Assembly (NCBI RefSeq): GCF_000455245.1
Contig: NZ_HG005168.1
Span: 190,570 to 223,714, forward strand
Direction: 5' to 3'
Length of the DNA: 33,145 bases
From: Nesterenkonia massiliensis
Lineage (GTDB): Bacteria; Actinomycetota; Actinomycetes; Actinomycetales; Micrococcaceae
Each line of letters starts with the position of its first letter. Position 1 is the stretch's first letter. The position numbers and the translations under genes were made by a program. The notes under the pieces were generated by a model. The model searched no databases and was not told where the DNA came from. It saw nothing but the letters and a program-made list of their open reading frames with translations. This document shows positions 1 to 8,359 of the stretch, in pieces.

Positions 1-2
1 GA

Positions 3-914
3 TATCGGTATAACCAAAACCTAGGTCTGGGCACAGTCATGGCGGGCGGCACATTGGGACAGCTGATCCCGCCCAGCCTGAATATGATTATCTACGCGGC
101 TATGACGGGAGTTTCCGTCTCAAGCATGTTTGCGGGAGGCTTCAGTGCGGGCCTAGTACTAGTTGCCATATTCGTCATATATATCCTGATCCGCTCATAT
201 ATGAACAAGGATTTCGCGCCATCGCTGGAGCCTGAGAACCGTGCATCGATTAAAGAGAAAGTTATCTCCCTTAAGTCGGTGGTATTGCCGATTCTACTGG
301 TCGTAGTGGTGTTGGGCTCGATTCTCAGCGGCATCGCAACTCCTGTTGAAGCAGGCAGCGTTGGTGTCGTGGGAACTATCGTCATTGGACTGTTGAATCG
401 GCGCCTCACACGGGCCGACTTCGTCGACTCGTTGATGGAGTCCATCCGCATGACAGGCATGGTTGGTTGGATCTTGGCGGGTGCGGCTGCATTCAGTGCG
501 ATTTTCTCCGGCATTGGAGGGAACCGAGCTGTGATGAATCTCGGTGAGTCTTTACCTGGGGGAAGATGGGGTGTGCTCATAGTAGCGGTGCTCTTGATTT
601 TCGTTCTGGGGATGTTCCTGGAAACCATGGCGCTCATTATGCTGACCGCCCCGATCCTGACTCCTCTCGTGGTGGCGCAGGGATTCGATCCCCTCTGGTG
701 GGGAATTGTCTTCATGGTGGTGTTGCAACTGGCCTTCGTTACGCCGCCATTCGGGTTTGCGATCTTCTATTTGAAGAGCGCTCTGCGCAATACTGTCAGC
801 ATCGGCAGCCTGTACCAGGCAACTGTCCCTGTGATCGTCCTGCAGAGCATTGGCGTGATCGTTGTGATCCTGTTCCCGGGCGCTGTGTTGTGGTTGCCCG
901 AGCTGATTCGATAG
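3..914 (+). CDS. TRAP transporter large permease (DctM-like), 3' part only
   Basis: The frame is open from the left edge, so the gene starts outside the window; about 304 C-terminal residues are present. The first readable stretch contains GGTLGQLIPPS, the conserved DctM-family loop, followed by a series of long hydrophobic segments as expected for this roughly 12-TM membrane subunit. TRAP permeases work with a small DctQ subunit and a periplasmic or lipid-anchored solute-binding protein, importing organic acids with sodium; those partners would lie upstream and are not visible. The base composition is clearly less GC-rich than from 1096 onward, which suggests a different origin. The substrate cannot be read. 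The family call is firm; a link to the hydroxyproline genes downstream is only positional. Confidence 0.9.
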   Translation, partial: YRYNQNLGLGTVMAGGTLGQLIPPSLNMIIYAAMTGVSVSSMFAGGFSAGLVLVAIFVIYILIRSYMNKDFAPSLEPENRASIKEKVISLKSVVLPILLVVVVLGSILSGIATPVEAGSVGVVGTIVIGLLNRRLTRADFVDSLMESIRMTGMVGWILAGAAAFSAIFSGIGGNRAVMNLGESLPGGRWGVLIVAVLLIFVLGMFLETMALIMLTAPILTPLVVAQGFDPLWWGIVFMVVLQLAFVTPPFGFAIFYLKSALRNTVSIGSLYQATVPVIVLQSIGVIVVILFPGAVLWLPELIR

Positions 915-993
915 CTCGTTGCCATCGTGCGATCGAACTAGGGGGGGACAGCTGAAGATGCCATCCGTAAGTACATGATGCCTACCTGTAGTC
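915..993. other. Intergenic stretch with a good Shine-Dalgarno followed by an aborted start
   Basis: After the TRAP stop there is a seven-G run (about 942-948) and an ATG at 958 at ribosome-binding distance, but the frame closes after six codons. This could be the remnant of a third gene of the TRAP operon cut by a rearrangement. It may equally be chance. The composition change between the TRAP gene and the AGCS gene falls in this interval. Confidence 0.25.
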
Positions 994-1036
994 GTGCAAT
1001 GTCACAGTTGACATTTGCCACTAGTGGACAAAGAAT
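994..1036 (+). promoter_or_regulatory. Operator copy 1 (994-1006) plus candidate promoter for the AGCS symporter
   Basis: GTGCAATGTCACA at 994-1006 fits the shared motif GTRCAATGTYACA and has the dyad GTGnnATnnCAC. It is followed two bases later by TTGACA (1008-1013), a 17-bp spacer and AAGAAT (1031-1036), a reasonable -35/-10 pair. The 20 bases from 994 differ from those at 2601-2620 at only three positions. The operator sits just upstream of the -35 box, so it could serve activation or repression. Assignment to the GntR protein at 4607-5356 is inference. Confidence 0.6.
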
Positions 1037-1095
1037 AAATGAGATGCACGTCACATCTGCCCTCTCTCACCCTCAACCCGTAGGAGCCGTTCTTT

Positions 1096-2571
1096 ATGGA
1101 ACTCATCGGTGCTGTCAATGACTGGATCTGGAATCCCATGGCCTATTTCGCCCTGGCGGTGGGGCTCTTCTTCACCATCCTCACCGGAGCCGTGCAGTTC
1201 CGGCGCCTGCCGGACATGATTCGTCAGATCACGGAGAAGAAGAACAACGACGACGGGATCTCCTCGTTCCAGGCGCTGTTGCTGACCCTGTCTAGCCGCA
1301 TCGGTGTGGGAAACATCGCCGGCGTCGCCACCGCGCTACTGGCCGGAGGGCCCGGCGCGCTGTTCTGGATGGTGGTCGCAGCGCTGGTCGGGGCAGCCAG
1401 CTCATTCGCCGAGACGGTCCTGGCGCAGGTTTACAAGCGCAAGATCGACGGCGAGCACCGAGGTGGCGCACCGTTCTATGTGGAGTTCGGACTCAAGCTC
1501 CGCTGGCTCGCCGTCGTGCTCTCCACGCTCTATCTGCTGGGTTACGGATTCGTCTTCCCGGGCGTACAGTCCAACAACATCGCCTCCAGCATTGAAGTGG
1601 CCTTTAATGTGCCGGTCTGGCTGACTGCTCTTGGTCTCACCGCACTGCTTGCGTTCACCATCCTTGGCGGAACCCGCCGCATTGTGAAGACCGCGCAGAT
1701 CATGGTCCCGGTGATGGCTGTCGGGTACATCGTTTTCGCGATCCTGATCATCGGAGCCAATCTCGGCCAGGTGGTCCCCACCCTGCAGATGATTCTGGGG
1801 GCGGCCTTCGGAATGGACCAGGTCCTGGGCGGTATGGCAGGTGCTGCGATTGCGTGGGGCGTGCGCCGCGCGGTCTTCTCCAATGTCGCAGGAGTTGGAG
1901 AAGGCACCTTCGGGGCAGCAGCTGCCGCTGTTTCCCACCCTGCCAAACAGGGGCTGGTCCAAGCATTCTCGATCTTCATCGACACCGTTGTTGTCTGCAC
2001 CGCCACCGGAGTCATGATTCTGATCACCGACTCCTTCAATGTGGAGCACAACGGTGAAACCGTCATTGAACATGTGCCAGGGGTGCAGGCGGGAGTGGCC
2101 TACACCCAGGAGGCCGTCAACACCTTGTTCTCCGGGTTCGGGCCAGCCTTTGTTGCCATAGCGCTGTTCTTCTTCGCCTTCACTGCGTTGATCGCGTTCT
2201 ACTACATCGCGGACACCAACCTGGCCTACATCCGACGCCGCAGCGGCGGTGCTGCTGAATGGGTGCTCAAGATCGGGTTCCTCGCGATCACCTTCTTCGG
2301 TTCCGTGGCTTCGGCGGACCTGATGTGGGGACTTGGAGACATCGGCTACGGACTCCTGGGATGGGTCAACATGCTGGTCATCCTTGCGATGACGCCTGTA
2401 GTGCGCAAAGTCATCAAGGACTACGACGAGCAAATGCGGGCCGGGGTCAATCCGGTGTTTGACCCGCAGAAGCTGGGAATCTCAGGCGCACAGCATTGGG
2501 AGGAGGAAGTGGCTTACAGAAGCTCTCACCTCCCTGCAGAACCGCCCAGTCACCACGGACAGGGGTCGTAG
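1096..2571 (+). CDS. AGCS family alanine/glycine:cation symporter
   Basis: A 491-residue polytopic membrane protein of the sodium:alanine symporter family (AGCS, DagA/AlsT type), which imports small neutral amino acids with sodium or protons. The family-typical stretch GVGNIAGVATAL occurs near residue 72, with the long alternation of hydrophobic segments and a length normal for the family. AGGAG at 1082-1086 lies nine bases before the ATG. The gene precedes the hydroxyproline-type operon by about 100 bp and shares an operator-like motif with it, so import of hydroxyproline, proline or a D-amino acid is a fair guess; AGCS substrates cannot be told from sequence alone. The C-terminal tail after about residue 455 is hydrophilic. 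The conserved Ser-Gly before the GVGN loop reads Ser-Arg here. Confidence 0.92.
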   Translation: MELIGAVNDWIWNPMAYFALAVGLFFTILTGAVQFRRLPDMIRQITEKKNNDDGISSFQALLLTLSSRIGVGNIAGVATALLAGGPGALFWMVVAALVGAASSFAETVLAQVYKRKIDGEHRGGAPFYVEFGLKLRWLAVVLSTLYLLGYGFVFPGVQSNNIASSIEVAFNVPVWLTALGLTALLAFTILGGTRRIVKTAQIMVPVMAVGYIVFAILIIGANLGQVVPTLQMILGAAFGMDQVLGGMAGAAIAWGVRRAVFSNVAGVGEGTFGAAAAAVSHPAKQGLVQAFSIFIDTVVVCTATGVMILITDSFNVEHNGETVIEHVPGVQAGVAYTQEAVNTLFSGFGPAFVAIALFFFAFTALIAFYYIADTNLAYIRRRSGGAAEWVLKIGFLAITFFGSVASADLMWGLGDIGYGLLGWVNMLVILAMTPVVRKVIKDYDEQMRAGVNPVFDPQKLGISGAQHWEEEVAYRSSHLPAEPPSHHGQGS

Positions 2572-2585
2572 TTTCCCTCAATATC

Positions 2586-2620
2586 ACCAGTCAGTAACTG
2601 GTACAATGTTACAGTTCACA
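2586..2620 (+). promoter_or_regulatory. Operator copy 2 (2601-2613) with adjoining inverted repeat, before the catabolic operon
   Basis: GTACAATGTTACA at 2601-2613 fits the shared motif; its dyad reads GTAnnATnnTAC. The match to the copy before the AGCS gene continues through AGTTCACA (2613-2620; AGTTGACA in the other). Directly upstream, ACCAGT (2586-2591) and ACTGGT (2597-2602) form a 6-bp inverted repeat around a 5-base loop, overlapping the operator by two bases. This could be a second binding half or a weak terminator of the AGCS gene. TACAAT at 2602-2607 could be a -10, which would favour repression, but no good -35 is seen. Confidence 0.6.
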
Positions 2621-2672
2621 AAATGATGAGTCCCCAGGCGGACAGTCCATTCAAAAATAAGGAGACGTTTTC

Positions 2673-3575
2673 ATGACCGAGCACAAACCCTGGCACGGCG
2701 TCATCGTTGCCACTGCACTGCCCTTCCGTGATGACTACTCAGTGGATTACGACGCATATGCCGAGCATGTGAAGTGGCTGGCAGAAAGCGGTTGTGACGG
2801 GGTGGCTCCCAATGGATCCTTGGGCGAGTACCAGACCCTGACTGATGAAGAGCGTGCTCGCGTCATCACCACCGCTGTGGAGGCTGCCCCCGAAGGCTTC
2901 AGCGTGATGGCCGGTGTGGGCGCCTACTCCAGCCTGCAGAGCGAGCGGTGGGCCCAGCAGGCTGCAGAAGCCGGCGCAGACTGCGTCATGCTCCTGCCCC
3001 CGAACTCCTACCGGGCCAATCACGAGGAAGTCGTCGAGCACTATCGACGTGTAGGCAAAGCAGGCCTGCCGATCGTGGGATACAACAACCCGATTGACAC
3101 CAAAGTGGACCTGACCCCTGAGCTGATCGCCCGCATTCACGGCGAAGGCAATATGGTGGCAGTCAAGGAGTTCACCGGGGATGTCCGCCGTGCCTACGAA
3201 ATCAAGGAGCTTGCTCCTGAGATGGATCTGGTCATCGGCACCGACGACACTGTGCTGGAGATGGGCTTGGCCGGAGCAGTCGGCTGGGTCTCCGGATATC
3301 CCAATGCCATTCCGGAGTCCACCATTGAGCTCTACCGCCTCTCCACCAGCGGGAAGGTGGAGGACCTGGTGCGGGCCAAGGAGATCTACACGGACCTGCA
3401 TTCGCTGCTGCGCTGGGACTCCAAGACTGAGTTTGTGCAGGCCATCAAGCTGTCCATGGACATCGCAGGTCGCAAGGGTGGTCACTGTCGGCCACCGCGC
3501 GGTCCGCTCTCAGCATCCATGGCGGAAGCGATTACCGCAGATACCAAAAAGGCCCTGGCCAACGGATACAAATAG
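2673..3575 (+). CDS. DapA-family aldolase/deaminase, probable 1-pyrroline-4-hydroxy-2-carboxylate deaminase
   Basis: A 300-residue class I aldolase of the dihydrodipicolinate synthase/N-acetylneuraminate lyase family (TIM barrel, cytosolic). Visible landmarks are NGSLGEYQTL (residues 47-56, phosphate/carboxylate loop), Tyr137 in GYNNP and the Schiff-base Lys165 in AVKEFTGD. Beside a proline-racemase-type epimerase and a multi-subunit dehydrogenase, the most likely reaction is conversion of pyrroline-4-hydroxy-2-carboxylate to alpha-ketoglutarate semialdehyde plus ammonia, the third step of bacterial hydroxyproline breakdown. True DapA is less likely because no lysine-pathway gene is nearby. 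AAGGAG at 2659-2664 supports the ATG. It is the first gene of the operon, about 30 bp before the epimerase gene. Family is certain, substrate is inferred from context. Confidence 0.85.
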   Translation: MTEHKPWHGVIVATALPFRDDYSVDYDAYAEHVKWLAESGCDGVAPNGSLGEYQTLTDEERARVITTAVEAAPEGFSVMAGVGAYSSLQSERWAQQAAEAGADCVMLLPPNSYRANHEEVVEHYRRVGKAGLPIVGYNNPIDTKVDLTPELIARIHGEGNMVAVKEFTGDVRRAYEIKELAPEMDLVIGTDDTVLEMGLAGAVGWVSGYPNAIPESTIELYRLSTSGKVEDLVRAKEIYTDLHSLLRWDSKTEFVQAIKLSMDIAGRKGGHCRPPRGPLSASMAEAITADTKKALANGYK

Positions 3576-3605
3576 ACTGAACATAAACAGATAAGGATCG
3601 CTGGC

Positions 3606-4607
3606 ATGAGGACGTCCCACATCTACCACGCGGTGGACTCGCACACCGAAGGTATGCCCACGCGCGTGATCACCGGCGGCGTCGCGCCCATTCCGGGTAA
3701 GACCATGGCTGAACGCCGCCTGTGGTTCATGGAGCACCGGGACGGCCTGCGTCGTTTGCTGATGCGGGAACCGCGCGGGCACAGCGCCATGAGCGGAGCG
3801 ATCCTGCAACCCCCAACACGCCACGACGCCGACTGGGGCGTGCTGTTTATTGAAGTCTCCGGTCTGCTGCCCATGTGCGGTCACGGCACGATCGGTGTCT
3901 GTACCGTCCTGGTGGAGACCGGCATGGTGGAGGTCACCGAACCGGTCACACAAGTCCGGCTGGACACCCCAGCCGGACTTGTGGTGGCCGACGTCGCGGT
4001 CTCAGACGGCCGCGCCGAATCAGTGACCATCCGCAATGTGCCCTCATTCCTGCTGCGCCAAGAGGCTACGGTGGAGGTCCCCGGACTGGGCGAGGTCACC
4101 TACGACCTGGCCTTCGGCGGGAACTTCTATGCAGTGGTGGAGCTGGAGAAACTGGGGCTGCCCTTTGACCGCAAGGCTAAGGATCAGCTGTTAGCGGCGG
4201 GGCTGTCCATCATGGAAGCCATCAACACCGCGGATATGCCGGTGCATCCCGAACGCGAGGACATCCGCGGATGTCATCACGTCTACCTGCAGGCACCGGG
4301 GTCTACCGCCGAACATTCACGCCACGCCATGGCCATCCACCCGGGGTGGTTTGACCGCTCTCCCTGTGGGACCGGCACCAGCGCCCGCATGGCCCAGCTG
4401 CATGCCAAGGGTGAGCTGCCGCTGGAGACGGACTTCCTCAACGAGTCCTTCATCGGCTCCAGGTTCATCGGCAGGCTGGTGGAAGAAACCACGGTAGGGG
4501 GACTTCCCGCCGTCGTACCCACGGTGACCGGGCGCGCCTGGCTCACCGGCACGGCACAATACTTCCTAGACCCCACTGACCCCTACCCGGAGGGATTCGA
4601 ACTCTGA
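3606..4607 (+). CDS. Proline racemase family, probable 4-hydroxyproline 2-epimerase
   Basis: A 333-residue member of the proline racemase family. Both catalytic cysteines are present: Cys91 in MCGHGTIG and Cys254 in SPCGTGTSA. That separates it from trans-3-hydroxyproline dehydratases, which carry Thr at the first position, and marks it as a racemase or epimerase working without cofactor by a two-base mechanism. With the deaminase and amine dehydrogenase in the same operon, epimerisation of trans-4-hydroxy-L-proline to cis-4-hydroxy-D-proline is the likely job; plain proline racemase cannot be excluded. The stop overlaps the start of the regulator gene by one base, indicating translational coupling. 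Confidence 0.88.
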   Translation: MRTSHIYHAVDSHTEGMPTRVITGGVAPIPGKTMAERRLWFMEHRDGLRRLLMREPRGHSAMSGAILQPPTRHDADWGVLFIEVSGLLPMCGHGTIGVCTVLVETGMVEVTEPVTQVRLDTPAGLVVADVAVSDGRAESVTIRNVPSFLLRQEATVEVPGLGEVTYDLAFGGNFYAVVELEKLGLPFDRKAKDQLLAAGLSIMEAINTADMPVHPEREDIRGCHHVYLQAPGSTAEHSRHAMAIHPGWFDRSPCGTGTSARMAQLHAKGELPLETDFLNESFIGSRFIGRLVEETTVGGLPAVVPTVTGRAWLTGTAQYFLDPTDPYPEGFEL

Positions 4608-5356
4608 TGCCTGCCCACAACATTCCACTGGATACCATCCAGCAGTACCGGAGCCTGCGCAGCACGGTGACGGAGGCGCTGCGGACCGCCATCATCGTCG
4701 GCGACCTCGAAGAGGGCGAACTCTACTCCGCCCCGGCCTTGGCTGAGCCGCTGGGAGTCTCTGCCACCCCGGTGCGCGAGGCCATGATGGATCTGACCAA
4801 TGATGGCCTGGTGGTCCCGGTCAAGAACAAAGGCTTCCGGGTCACCGAGATGACTCCTGAAGACCTGCGGGAAACCACCGCGGTCCGCCAGCTGCTGGAG
4901 GCGCCGGCGGTGCGTGCCCTGACCGGCCGCCTCCCGGAGGCAGCGTTCCCGGAGCTGCGAGCCAAGGCCGAAGAGATCAGCGCGGCTGCCGCTGAGGGAG
5001 ACCTGCGCACTTATCTGGCAGAGGACCGGGCGTTCCACGCCGCGATCCTTCAGTACACCGGCAATACCCGCCTGGTAGATCTCTGCACCCGACTGCGCGG
5101 GCAGACCCGGTTGAAGGCGCTGCGCAGCCTGGTGGATGAAGGTCGCCTGGTGGAGTCTGCTCACGAGCACATCACGCTGCTGGACCGTATGCAGGCAGGG
5201 GATGCTGAGGGTGCCTATGAGGTCATCATGCATCATCTGGGCCATGCCTCCCAGCTGTGGGCACAGGGTACTGAAGGCACTGAAGCCTCCGAAGTCGTGG
5301 AGGTGACACCTCTTCTGGTGCGTGACTTGCCGAATCGGGCCGAGGATACCGAATGA
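4607..5356 (+). CDS. GntR-family transcriptional regulator, FCD type
   Basis: A 249-residue regulator. The N-terminal winged helix spans roughly residues 14-72, with the recognition region SATPVREAMMDLTNDGLV, followed by an all-helical ligand-binding FCD domain (about 85-225) with conserved Asp, Arg and His positions. FCD regulators usually bind short palindromes and release them when a pathway metabolite binds. The gene lies inside the catabolic operon, coupled on both sides (1-base and ATGA overlaps), so it is probably autoregulated. Its likely target is the GTRCAATGTYACA motif at 994, 2601 and 17948, with a weaker copy at 12142; FCD operators of comparable dyad type are known. Repression relieved by hydroxyproline or a pathway intermediate is inference. 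Confidence 0.9.
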   Translation: MPAHNIPLDTIQQYRSLRSTVTEALRTAIIVGDLEEGELYSAPALAEPLGVSATPVREAMMDLTNDGLVVPVKNKGFRVTEMTPEDLRETTAVRQLLEAPAVRALTGRLPEAAFPELRAKAEEISAAAAEGDLRTYLAEDRAFHAAILQYTGNTRLVDLCTRLRGQTRLKALRSLVDEGRLVESAHEHITLLDRMQAGDAEGAYEVIMHHLGHASQLWAQGTEGTEASEVVEVTPLLVRDLPNRAEDTE

Positions 5357-6555
5357 GTGCTGTCCCCCGGACTGGCGCTGATGTGCTGGTGATCGGTGCA
5401 GGTGCGGTGGGATCCGCCGTCGCGTTCTACTGCGCGCGGGCCGGCATGTCAGTGACGGTTCTGGATAAGGGCAAACCCGGGGGCGGAACCTCCTCCCGCT
5501 GCGAGGGCAACCTGCTGGTCTCTGATAAAGAGCACGGCCCGGAACTGGACTTGGCCAATTACTCGCTGGATCTGTGGCGCGGGGAGCTGGAGGAGTTCGG
5601 TCACCTCTGGGAGTTCGAAAACAAGGGCGGGATCATTGTGGCCTCCCGCGAGTCCTCTATGACGTCCCTGCAGCGTGCCCTGCGGACCCAGCGTGAGCAC
5701 GGCATCCGGGTGGAAGAGATCGACGTACCCCAGCTGCGCGAGCTGGAGCCCAACATCAGCGACGACGCCGTCGGTGCTGCTTTCTACCCCGATGATGCGC
5801 AACTGATGCCCATGCTGCTCACCGCGCATATGCTGCGCCTGGCGCGCTCTCACGGGGCGCAGGTGCACCCCGACACTGAAGTCACCGGATTCCTTTCCCA
5901 GGGAGAGCGGATCACCGGGGTGACCACCAACCGCGGGGAGTTCCAGGCGAATGTGGTGATCAATGCTGCTGGACCGTGGTCTGGTCAGCTGGCCTCGCTG
6001 GCAGGGGTCAGTGTGCCGGTGGAGCCGCGCCGCGGCTACGTGCTGGTGACCGAACCGCTGCCGCCGAAGGTCTTCCACAAGGTCTATGCCGCTGAGTACA
6101 TCGACAATGTCGGGTCCTCTGATGACGGCTTGCAGACCTCCCCGGTGGTGGAGGGCACACCCGCGGGCAGCATCCTCATCGGCTCCTCCCGCGAGCGGGT
6201 GGGTTTTGATCCCACTTTCAGTCCGACGGCGGTCCGGGACATCGCCCGCAACGCTGTTGAGCTCTTTCCTTTCTTAAGTGACGTGAGAATCTTGCGGCAC
6301 TATTTCGGGTTCCGGCCCTACAGTCCGGACCATGTACCGGTGATTGGTCCGGACCCGCGTGCTCCGGGGCTGTGGCATGCCTGCGGCCATGAAGGTGCCG
6401 GCATCGGTCTGGCATCAGGCACCGGCAAGCTGATCGCCCAGGCTGTGGCGGGGGAGCCGACGGATCTGGATTTGGCGGCTTTCGCACCGGACCGGTTCGG
6501 CGCGGCAGATTCTGAAGCAGCACAGTCTGGAGCAGCGAAGGAGGCAGCGGCATGA
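5353..6555 (+). CDS. FAD-dependent oxidoreductase (DAO family), probable D-hydroxyproline dehydrogenase catalytic subunit
   Basis: A 400-residue flavoprotein of the glycine/D-amino-acid oxidase (DAO) family. The Rossmann motif GAGAVG is at residues 15-20, and the C-terminal FAD-contact region includes GPDPRAPGLWHACGHEGAGIGLASG. Alone it could be a D-amino-acid or sarcosine oxidase. Together with the small ferredoxin-like and HcnB-like genes that follow it resembles the beta subunit of hetero-oligomeric D-hydroxyproline dehydrogenase (Pseudomonas aeruginosa type) and of hydrogen cyanide synthase HcnABC. It would oxidise cis-4-hydroxy-D-proline to pyrroline-4-hydroxy-2-carboxylate, passing electrons to the other subunits. 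ATGA overlaps join it to the regulator gene before and the ferredoxin gene after. The last 20 residues are Ala-rich. Confidence 0.87.
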   Translation: MSAVPRTGADVLVIGAGAVGSAVAFYCARAGMSVTVLDKGKPGGGTSSRCEGNLLVSDKEHGPELDLANYSLDLWRGELEEFGHLWEFENKGGIIVASRESSMTSLQRALRTQREHGIRVEEIDVPQLRELEPNISDDAVGAAFYPDDAQLMPMLLTAHMLRLARSHGAQVHPDTEVTGFLSQGERITGVTTNRGEFQANVVINAAGPWSGQLASLAGVSVPVEPRRGYVLVTEPLPPKVFHKVYAAEYIDNVGSSDDGLQTSPVVEGTPAGSILIGSSRERVGFDPTFSPTAVRDIARNAVELFPFLSDVRILRHYFGFRPYSPDHVPVIGPDPRAPGLWHACGHEGAGIGLASGTGKLIAQAVAGEPTDLDLAAFAPDRFGAADSEAAQSGAAKEAAA

Positions 6556-6812
6556 CAGCCAAGCCTGTGACCATCACCGTGGATGGTGAGTCAGTGCGCA
6601 CCGAATCCGGCCGCAGCGTGGCCGCAGCATTGACCCTGGAACAGCAGCGCACCGCATGGCGCAGCACCCGGTTCAACCAGGAACCGCGCGGACTGTTCTG
6701 CGGCATAGGCGCCTGCTTCGACTGCCTGATCACCGTGGATGGCACTCCTGGTCTGCGCGGCTGCATGGTGCAGGTGGAAGACGGCATGAGCGTGGAGACC
6801 GATAAGTCATGA
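6552..6812 (+). CDS. Small [2Fe-2S] ferredoxin-like subunit (HcnA-like)
   Basis: An 86-residue protein with four cysteines, Cys50, Cys55, Cys58 and Cys71, in the plant-type ferredoxin arrangement C-x4-C-x2-C-x12-C (CGIGACFDC then GLRGCMV). Proteins of this size and pattern form the gamma subunit of hetero-oligomeric D-hydroxyproline dehydrogenase and of HcnA-type enzymes, carrying electrons between flavins. ATGA overlaps with both neighbours imply fixed stoichiometry and complex formation. No transmembrane or signal segment is seen, so the complex is probably cytosolic or peripherally attached to the membrane. Confidence 0.88.
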   Translation: MTAKPVTITVDGESVRTESGRSVAAALTLEQQRTAWRSTRFNQEPRGLFCGIGACFDCLITVDGTPGLRGCMVQVEDGMSVETDKS

Positions 6813-8359
6813 CCGGCGGAGTTCAGGAAGCCGAAGCAGCGCCTGCAGAAGTGTTTGACGTTGCAGTGGTGGGTGCCGGTCCGGCAGGTTTGGCAGCTGC
6901 CGGGGAAGCCGCAGCCGCTGGCTGCTCGGTGCTGCTGGTGGATGCTGGCACTCAGTTTGGTGGCCAGTACTGGCGCCATGCCGCCCCTGAGGCTGAGGAC
7001 ACCGATCCCGGACGCTGGCACCACGGGTGGAGCATCTACCAGCGGTTGACGCAGCGGGTTCGGGATGCCGTGGATGTAGGACGGATCCGGCATCTGGCAT
7101 CAACCCATGTGGTCTCAGTACGCCGAGAACAAGCCGGTGGAGACGGTGCCGAGGGTTTCCTCCTGCAGGCTTCACTGCTTCCTGAGGCACAGAAACCTGG
7201 CTCCTATCAGGCCCCGCAGTTGCTGCAGGCGCGCGCACTGATTCTGTGCCCAGGCACCTATGACCGGCAGCTGCCGGTGCCGGGCTGGACTCTGCCCGGT
7301 GTGATGGCAGCCGGGGGAGTGCAGGCTTTCATCAAAACCCAGGGTGCGGCACCGGGTCGCCGAGTAGTGCTGGCCGGGACTGGGCCGTTCCTGCTCTCGG
7401 CTGCGGCGTCGGTGATTCACGCCGGTGCCGAGGTGGCGGCCATCTGTGAGAGCAACAGCCTGACCGGGTGGTTCCCTGGCGGCGCAGCGGCGGCCCTGGT
7501 GCCGTCGAAGGCTGCTGAGGGTGCCGGGTATGTGGCGCTGTTGGCCAAGCATCGAGTGCCTTATTACCGGAGCACTGCGGTGACTGCCATTCACGGTGAT
7601 GCAGCCCGGGAGGGGGCCGTTCGTTCGGTGACTGTATCTGCGTTGGATGCCTCGGGCACTCCGGTCCCGGGTTCGGGCAGGGAAGTTAACGACGTCGACG
7701 TCGTGGGTCTGGGCTGGGGCTTTGTGCCGCAGCCGGAGCTGCTGCTGCAACTTGGCGCGCAGACCACGCTGGACGAGGACGGTTCCCTGGTGGGGGTGGC
7801 TGACGCTGATCAGAGCAGCAGCATCCCGCGGCTGTACCTGGCTGGGGAGATTACCGGTGTGGCCGGGGCCGCTGCGGCGGTGGCTGAGGGTCGGATTGCA
7901 GGACGTGCGGCGTCGTCATCGGTGGGTCAGGCTGTGCGGGCAGGCGTTGCTGATATTCAGGACCGGGCTACCCGCGCTGCGCACCGGCGCTTCGCTTCGG
8001 TGATGCAAAAGGCGCACCCCATTCCGGAGGGCTGGACCCAGTGGCTGGAGGATGAGACGCTCATCTGCCGCTGCGAGGAAGTGCCGTGGGAGACCGCCCG
8101 TGCCGCGGCTGAGGAGCTTTCTGCTGAGGAGCCGCGCGGGCTCAAGGGCAGCACCCGGATAGGTATGGGCTGGTGTCAGGGCCGGATGTGCGGATTCGCC
8201 GCGCAGTGCCTGAGCAAGAAGGCACATGTTGGCGAAGGTGGAGCATCATCTGGGCGCGAGGCTGAACATGCGGCCGCGCTCAGTGCTGCTAAGCGGCCGC
8301 TGGCGGTGCCGATGCGGTTGGGAGATCTGGCAGAGGAGCCGGAGCTGACTCAGGAATGA
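6809..8359 (+). CDS. FAD/NAD(P)-binding oxidoreductase with BFD-like [2Fe-2S] domain (HcnB-like), probable dehydrogenase alpha subunit
   Basis: A 516-residue protein. The N-terminal Rossmann fold has VGAGPAGLAA near residue 20, a second dinucleotide fold (VLAGTGPFLL) lies around residue 185, and a C-terminal bacterioferritin-associated-ferredoxin-like segment at about 418-465 carries the cysteines CRCEE and WCQGRMCG. This domain order matches HcnB and the alpha subunit of hetero-oligomeric D-hydroxyproline dehydrogenase; it may relay electrons from the DAO-type subunit towards the respiratory chain. It is coupled by ATGA overlaps to the [2Fe-2S] subunit gene and to the MFS gene. The final 40 residues are Ala/Glu-rich and look non-conserved. 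Confidence 0.88.
   Translation: MTGGVQEAEAAPAEVFDVAVVGAGPAGLAAAGEAAAAGCSVLLVDAGTQFGGQYWRHAAPEAEDTDPGRWHHGWSIYQRLTQRVRDAVDVGRIRHLASTHVVSVRREQAGGDGAEGFLLQASLLPEAQKPGSYQAPQLLQARALILCPGTYDRQLPVPGWTLPGVMAAGGVQAFIKTQGAAPGRRVVLAGTGPFLLSAAASVIHAGAEVAAICESNSLTGWFPGGAAAALVPSKAAEGAGYVALLAKHRVPYYRSTAVTAIHGDAAREGAVRSVTVSALDASGTPVPGSGREVNDVDVVGLGWGFVPQPELLLQLGAQTTLDEDGSLVGVADADQSSSIPRLYLAGEITGVAGAAAAVAEGRIAGRAASSSVGQAVRAGVADIQDRATRAAHRRFASVMQKAHPIPEGWTQWLEDETLICRCEEVPWETARAAAEELSAEEPRGLKGSTRIGMGWCQGRMCGFAAQCLSKKAHVGEGGASSGREAEHAAALSAAKRPLAVPMRLGDLAEEPELTQE

Noticed and set aside
1402-2433. Minus-strand frame of 343 codons opposite the AGCS gene
   Set aside because: Asp/His/Arg-rich nonsense composition, fully inside a clear transporter gene.
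2673-3575. Housekeeping dihydrodipicolinate synthase (dapA)
   Set aside because: The fold and lysine fit, but its place in an operon with a proline-racemase-type epimerase and an HcnABC-like dehydrogenase points to hydroxyproline breakdown.
6218-7093. Minus-strand frame of 291 codons across the dehydrogenase subunit genes
   Set aside because: It crosses three coupled plus-strand genes with intact cofactor motifs; no ribosome site and no domain.
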